Shown here: positions 61,096 through 64,000 of the stretch, in pieces | How the letters are laid out: each line of letters opens with the position of its first letter | Position numbering within the stretch: position 1 is the first letter of the stretch | NCBI GenBank assembly: GCA_002335425.1 | Contig: DDCB01000022.1 | Coordinates: 21,545 to 85,544 of the forward strand | Direction of reading: 5' to 3' | DNA length: 64,000 bases | DNA from: Chthonomonas sp. UBA2017 | GTDB lineage: Bacteria > Armatimonadota > Fimbriimonadia > Fimbriimonadales > Fimbriimonadaceae | Made by a program: the position numbers and the translations under genes | The notes under the pieces: generated by a model | The model's database searches: none | The model's input: the letters and a program-made list of their open reading frames with translations, nothing else | What the model was told of the DNA's origin: nothing

Positions 61096-61898
61096 TCGGA
61101 ACCCCGAGTCAGCAGGGCGTTGGCCCCATGACGACCCCTCAGCTGATAGCCATGCTCGAGCATTAACTGGAGTGGGTCACCTTCGACCGGGTGATTGAAT
61201 TCGAGAATCGCCCAACGAGGCCACAGTTCGGACGAGGCTTGTCCGAAGAACTCGCGCAGAACCCGAAACTCGAACCCTTCGATGTCGATCTTCATGCCGG
61301 CGACCGACGTGATGCCGACTTCTTGCAAGACCGAGAGAAGCGGGCGACACGCAAGATCCACCGAACGGGCGGAGGAGACCGCGAACGAATTCCCGGCTCG
61401 CCCGGCTCCGGTATCCAAAGCCATCGCCAAAACCTCTTCTCGATCGCTCAGCCCAACGTTGACGGCTTCGATTTGGGGAAAATCGTTCAGCTCAAGCTGG
61501 GCCTGCAAGATTTGAAACGTCGTGGGATTGGCCTCCACGGCCAGCACTCGACCCGTGCGACCAACGCAGGGCGCGGCGCGAAGCGAATAGGCCCCGATAT
61601 TCGCCCCGAGATCGAGAAAAACATCCCCCGGCCGAAGACGAGACCGCAGGAACTCGAACTCGCTTCGGTCATAGAGATGGGGATAGAAGAGCAACGCCGC
61701 ATCGACCACCTCGTGCGGACTGAGCCGCATTCGGGCCCCCGCGACCTCGACCACCACCTCGGGCCGAGGCTTGCGCAGATAGATCGGCTTCATCAGGCGG
61801 TTGACCAGCGCCGTCGAATGCGGCCAAGGTGGAATCAGACGCGCCACGGCCCGCCAAAACCGAAGTTCCGCACCTAACTTTTCTGCCTGCACCCCCAC
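61092..61898 (-). CDS. FkbM family methyltransferase
   Basis: 268 residues. SAM-binding motifs FLDLGANIGAYSLRAAPCVG and VLAVEANPTTFQILQAQLEL, then the family MKIDIEGFEFRVLREFF and WAILEFNHPVEG. FkbM enzymes O-methylate sugars or lipids, often of surface glycans, which fits the nearby nucleotide-sugar genes. Divergent from the prepilin gene. Confidence 0.92.
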   Translation of the reverse strand: MGVQAEKLGAELRFWRAVARLIPPWPHSTALVNRLMKPIYLRKPRPEVVVEVAGARMRLSPHEVVDAALLFYPHLYDRSEFEFLRSRLRPGDVFLDLGANIGAYSLRAAPCVGRTGRVLAVEANPTTFQILQAQLELNDFPQIEAVNVGLSDREEVLAMALDTGAGRAGNSFAVSSARSVDLACRPLLSVLQEVGITSVAGMKIDIEGFEFRVLREFFGQASSELWPRWAILEFNHPVEGDPLQLMLEHGYQLRGRHGANALLTRGSD

Positions 61899-61950
61899 AT
61901 TTTAGCTGGAGTTTCTCTCGGGCCGGGTCCAGATGAGATACAGTAACTCT

Positions 61951-62784
61951 ATGCGGAAACGCGCTTTTACTTTGATTGAGTTGCTTGTGGTCATTGCCAT
62001 CATCGCGATTTTGGCGGCCATCCTCTTTCCGGTTTTTGCTCGCGCCAAAGAGCAAGCCAAAAAGACCCAGTGCATCAGCAACCTCCGCCAAGTCGGGATG
62101 GGAACGATGTCTTATTGCGCAGATTACGAAGACCGGTATCCGGCTTGGGCGGCGCTTTCGCCCCCGGTCAATGGCGGAAACACCTCCTACGTGTCTCCCG
62201 ACGCCCAGATCATGCCCTATGTCAAGAGTGCCGACCTTTGGTATTGCCCGAGCGATCACGCCAAGCGCGTGGCCCCCAGCGCCGTTCCATTTCAGGACGG
62301 AAAATGGCGCACGCAGGCCAAAAAGAGGAGCTACCAATACGTGGGAAACCTCATGACGAAACAGGCCAATGGGCTCGATTCCAACACCGGGGTAACTACC
62401 TGGGTCGGACCCGGCGATTGGACCTACCGCGGGCGCGCCTCGACCGAAATTGAAATGCCCGCGAACACCGTCGCCTGGGTCGAAGTATGGCCGATCGATG
62501 TGAACGACCCCTATGTCGGCGGAATCTGGGGTTCGGGGTTTATTGATTGCGACACAAGCAAACTAGCTGGGCGCAAAGTCCCGCCCGTCAACGCCGAAGA
62601 CCAAGCACCGGTGCCGGGATGCAACAGCATGTACGCCAAACGCCCGACCCCAGGACACACCAATAACATGGCCAATTACGTCTTTGCTGATGGACACGTC
62701 AAGTCTCTGAGCTGGGGCTCGATCCGCCGAAACGACTTTTATGCCTTTAAGACCGTCAAGCCCGAGCAAACCTTTACGCCTTAA
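61951..62784 (+). CDS. Prepilin-type protein (DUF1559-like)
   Basis: 277 residues. The N-terminus MRKRAFTLIELLVVIAIIAI has a basic leader, cleavage before Phe and Glu at mature position 5, the type IV prepilin signature, followed by a hydrophobic helix. The next segment (FARAKEQAKKTQCISNLRQVG) and the C-terminal YVFADGHVKSLSWGSI are typical of DUF1559/H-x9-DG pilins of Armatimonadota and Planctomycetes. A TACAGT box ends seven bases before ATG 61951; the upstream ATG 61933 would lie inside the promoter, so 61951 is preferred. Exported pseudopilin or surface pilin, function unknown. Confidence 0.93.
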   Translation: MRKRAFTLIELLVVIAIIAILAAILFPVFARAKEQAKKTQCISNLRQVGMGTMSYCADYEDRYPAWAALSPPVNGGNTSYVSPDAQIMPYVKSADLWYCPSDHAKRVAPSAVPFQDGKWRTQAKKRSYQYVGNLMTKQANGLDSNTGVTTWVGPGDWTYRGRASTEIEMPANTVAWVEVWPIDVNDPYVGGIWGSGFIDCDTSKLAGRKVPPVNAEDQAPVPGCNSMYAKRPTPGHTNNMANYVFADGHVKSLSWGSIRRNDFYAFKTVKPEQTFTP

Positions 62785-62846
62785 ATGGGAGGCATTTCTG
62801 GATGAGGACTGACCGATAGTGCCCTCTGAGCTTCGGGCATTCAGCC

Positions 62847-63218
62847 TCACCTTGAATCGTTGCTCATCTTTCGTGTGTCGGCCCGAATGAGCCCGGCACT
62901 CAGAGCGGCCAAAGCGCTGAGAAAAAACGCCAATAGCCGAACCGTGCTGGTCAGATATTGATCCCAATCCATCTGCCCCGAAAAAGAGACACCCACCGGC
63001 AATACCATCCCCGCCGCGGCAATGATCGCAAAGACAACCCCAACAATCCCTCTCTTCGAGCCTTCATCGCCTCGGTCTTTGAGCTGCCTTCGAAAATAGA
63101 GCACTCGAAAGAATTGCAGAAAGACAACTGCAGGAGCAACGAGAAAAAAGAGCCCTGGAATCCAGTATCCACTGATGAGCAATGAAAAACCAAGATAGAT
63201 GCAAAAAATCGCGGTCAC
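62847..63218 (-). CDS. Small polytopic membrane protein downstream of RHS
   Basis: 123 residues with about four hydrophobic segments (roughly 2-17, 20-40, 59-78, 88-112) and a charged loop at 43-57. GTG start, with GGGAG seven bases upstream. It begins 16 bases after the stop of the RHS gene and lies on the same strand. No family recognised. Its place directly behind an RHS end is that of a possible immunity protein, which is only a suggestion. Confidence 0.7.
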   Translation of the reverse strand: MTAIFCIYLGFSLLISGYWIPGLFFLVAPAVVFLQFFRVLYFRRQLKDRGDEGSKRGIVGVVFAIIAAAGMVLPVGVSFSGQMDWDQYLTSTVRLLAFFLSALAALSAGLIRADTRKMSNDSR

Positions 63219-63234
63219 TCAAGAACTCCCGAGC

Positions 63235-64000
63235 TCATCGCCTCGGATCGGTCACGCCCACTCCGTTGCGGATGTATTCATTCGTCACGCCATTTTCCTT
63301 CCTCGAAACGCGCGTTCCCATTCCATTGTACGTCATCGAATCCGAACTTGGACCAGGATACGTGATGCCCGTCAATCTCGAATCCTCGTTGTAAGAGTAG
63401 GTCGTCGTCCCGACCCCAGTCTTCCAAACCGAAGTCGTCCGTCCCATCGCGTCGTAACTGTACGTACGATAAGCGCTACCGTTTCGATCAATCTTCTCCA
63501 GCAAGTCCCCGTTGCCGGCGAAGTACGTATACACATCGTCTGTCGTCGGAGTCGAGCTGCCGCCAAGAAAGACTCGCTTGCGAGTGCGGTTGCCGACGTT
63601 GTCATAGTTGTAGACGTCTCGGTCGGTCCAAGTGTCGTCAGAAAAGTCCGTCGGCGTCCCGTTCAAGTCGACATCAAACCACTCTTCGGTTAGGTTGCCC
63701 GCGACGTCATACGTGTAGACCGTATGGACGCCATTCATGATGTGGCGAATGATCTGTGACGCTGCGTCATAGGCATACTTTTGCTCAGAAAGCGTCACCG
63801 GAGGCGAAGCATTGGTCTGCAACGTCACATCGGTCAGTCGCCCCCGAGAATCGTAATCGTAGCTCTCTTTCGCGCCCGAGTGAACGGTCTTGTCGCTCAC
63901 CATACCACGAGAGTTGTAATTGAACGTCGTGACCTCGCTTTGGGGAATTGTGATCGTCTTGAGCCTTTGGCATGCCATATTATAGCAATGTTTCTTGAAT
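63235..64000 (-). CDS. RHS-repeat protein, C-terminal part (cut by window edge)
   Basis: At least 255 residues, continuing past base 64000. YD repeats throughout: FNYNSRGMVSDKT, YDYDSRGRLTDV, YAYDAASQIIRH, YTYDVAGNLTEEW, YNYDNVGNRTRK, YSYDAMGRTTSVW, YNEDSRLTGITYPG. The first ATG (63978) is internal, because the preceding codons read in frame and YNMACQRLKTI is itself a repeat. The protein stops at IRNGVGVTDPRR, where RHS cores normally continue, so the end looks truncated or shortened. RHS proteins are large secreted shells carrying toxic or adhesive C-termini. Confidence 0.85.
   Translation of the reverse strand, partial: FKKHCYNMACQRLKTITIPQSEVTTFNYNSRGMVSDKTVHSGAKESYDYDSRGRLTDVTLQTNASPPVTLSEQKYAYDAASQIIRHIMNGVHTVYTYDVAGNLTEEWFDVDLNGTPTDFSDDTWTDRDVYNYDNVGNRTRKRVFLGGSSTPTTDDVYTYFAGNGDLLEKIDRNGSAYRTYSYDAMGRTTSVWKTGVGTTTYSYNEDSRLTGITYPGPSSDSMTYNGMGTRVSRKENGVTNEYIRNGVGVTDPRR

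Noticed and set aside
63979..63984. TATAAT directly before ATG 63978 as a promoter and start of a short RHS gene
   Set aside because: No stop precedes it in frame and YNMACQRLKTI continues the YD repeat pattern, so the coding frame simply extends past the window edge.
1..64000. CRISPR arrays, insertion sequences, prophage, restriction or toxin-antitoxin systems
   Set aside because: No spaced palindromic repeats, transposase motifs, phage structural genes or nuclease/methylase pairs were found; the only recombinase is a XerC/D type.

Overview
The window is a gene-dense, GC-rich bacterial chromosome segment with no rRNA, CRISPR array, insertion sequence or prophage. It most resembles a diderm of the phylum Armatimonadota (Fimbriimonas-like). 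The pointers are a DUF1559-type prepilin with the leader core FTLIELLVVIAI, secreted proteins ending in paired dockerin-like loops with the core ITNADYSIWAF, an LPS-export pair (LptD plus one LptF/G protein), RHS-type YD repeats, and an SRP RNA upstream of dnaX. The phylum assignment is an inference from protein style, not from a marker-gene tree.

Region by region. 1-6.0 kb (minus): a cell-division and wall cluster, transcribed murC-ddl fusion, ftsQ, DUF881 gene, small basic protein, ftsA, ftsZ (ftsZ runs off the left edge). 6.1-9.1 kb: pspA with a strong terminator, a DUF429 gene and a small unknown, tRNA-Ser(GGA), and a dGTPase-like HD hydrolase. 9.1-16.2 kb: a secreted trypsin-like protein with dockerin-type tail, dus, proline dehydrogenase, and a 1159-residue envelope protein with an unusual internal repeat. 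16.2-20.6 kb: oligopeptide permease genes oppC/oppB, a DUF4139 protein, and a compact pair encoding a cysteine-rich secreted peptide and a repeat lipoprotein. 20.6-25.5 kb (minus): an ABC exporter with a TPR partner, SRP RNA, dnaX. 25.6-32.7 kb: proteostasis and housekeeping genes (lon, hsp20, rdgB, rph and, divergently, clpC).

32.8-35.9 kb (minus): folP, aspartokinase, a free-standing ACT protein, and a DUF4870 membrane protein. 35.9-43.5 kb: a GT-C type glycosyltransferase, an orphan ABC-2 permease, and the envelope-lipid run plsY, zinc-ribbon membrane protein, lptF/G, lptD. 43.6-49.4 kb (plus): a secreted unknown, a paired active and degenerate HD-GYP, a second membrane glycosyltransferase, and a XerC/D recombinase. 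49.4-52.3 kb (minus): a secreted protein with a pilin-like C-terminus and a HAF-repeat protein with the same dockerin-like tail as the 9.1 kb protease. 52.4-55.5 kb: nucleotide-sugar genes (UDP-glucuronate epimerase type, gmd, fcl). 55.6-61.9 kb: a lysyl-oxidase-like secreted protein, an M14 carboxypeptidase, a CBM9-like protein, a DHDPS-superfamily protein lacking its catalytic lysine, and a FkbM methyltransferase. 61.9-64 kb: the prepilin, a small membrane protein and the truncated end of an RHS protein that enters from the right edge.

A common theme is envelope construction: division, peptidoglycan, lipid and LPS export, surface sugars, and many secreted proteins with repeats. The most noteworthy items are the MurC-Ddl fusion, the six-copy repeat in the 12.7-16.2 kb protein, the active/degenerate HD-GYP pair, the GDP-fucose synthase homologue with Phe in place of the catalytic Tyr, the DHDPS homologue lacking its Schiff-base Lys, the lysyl-oxidase-like secreted protein, and a set of candidate leaderless genes with a -10-like box about 6 nt before the start codon.
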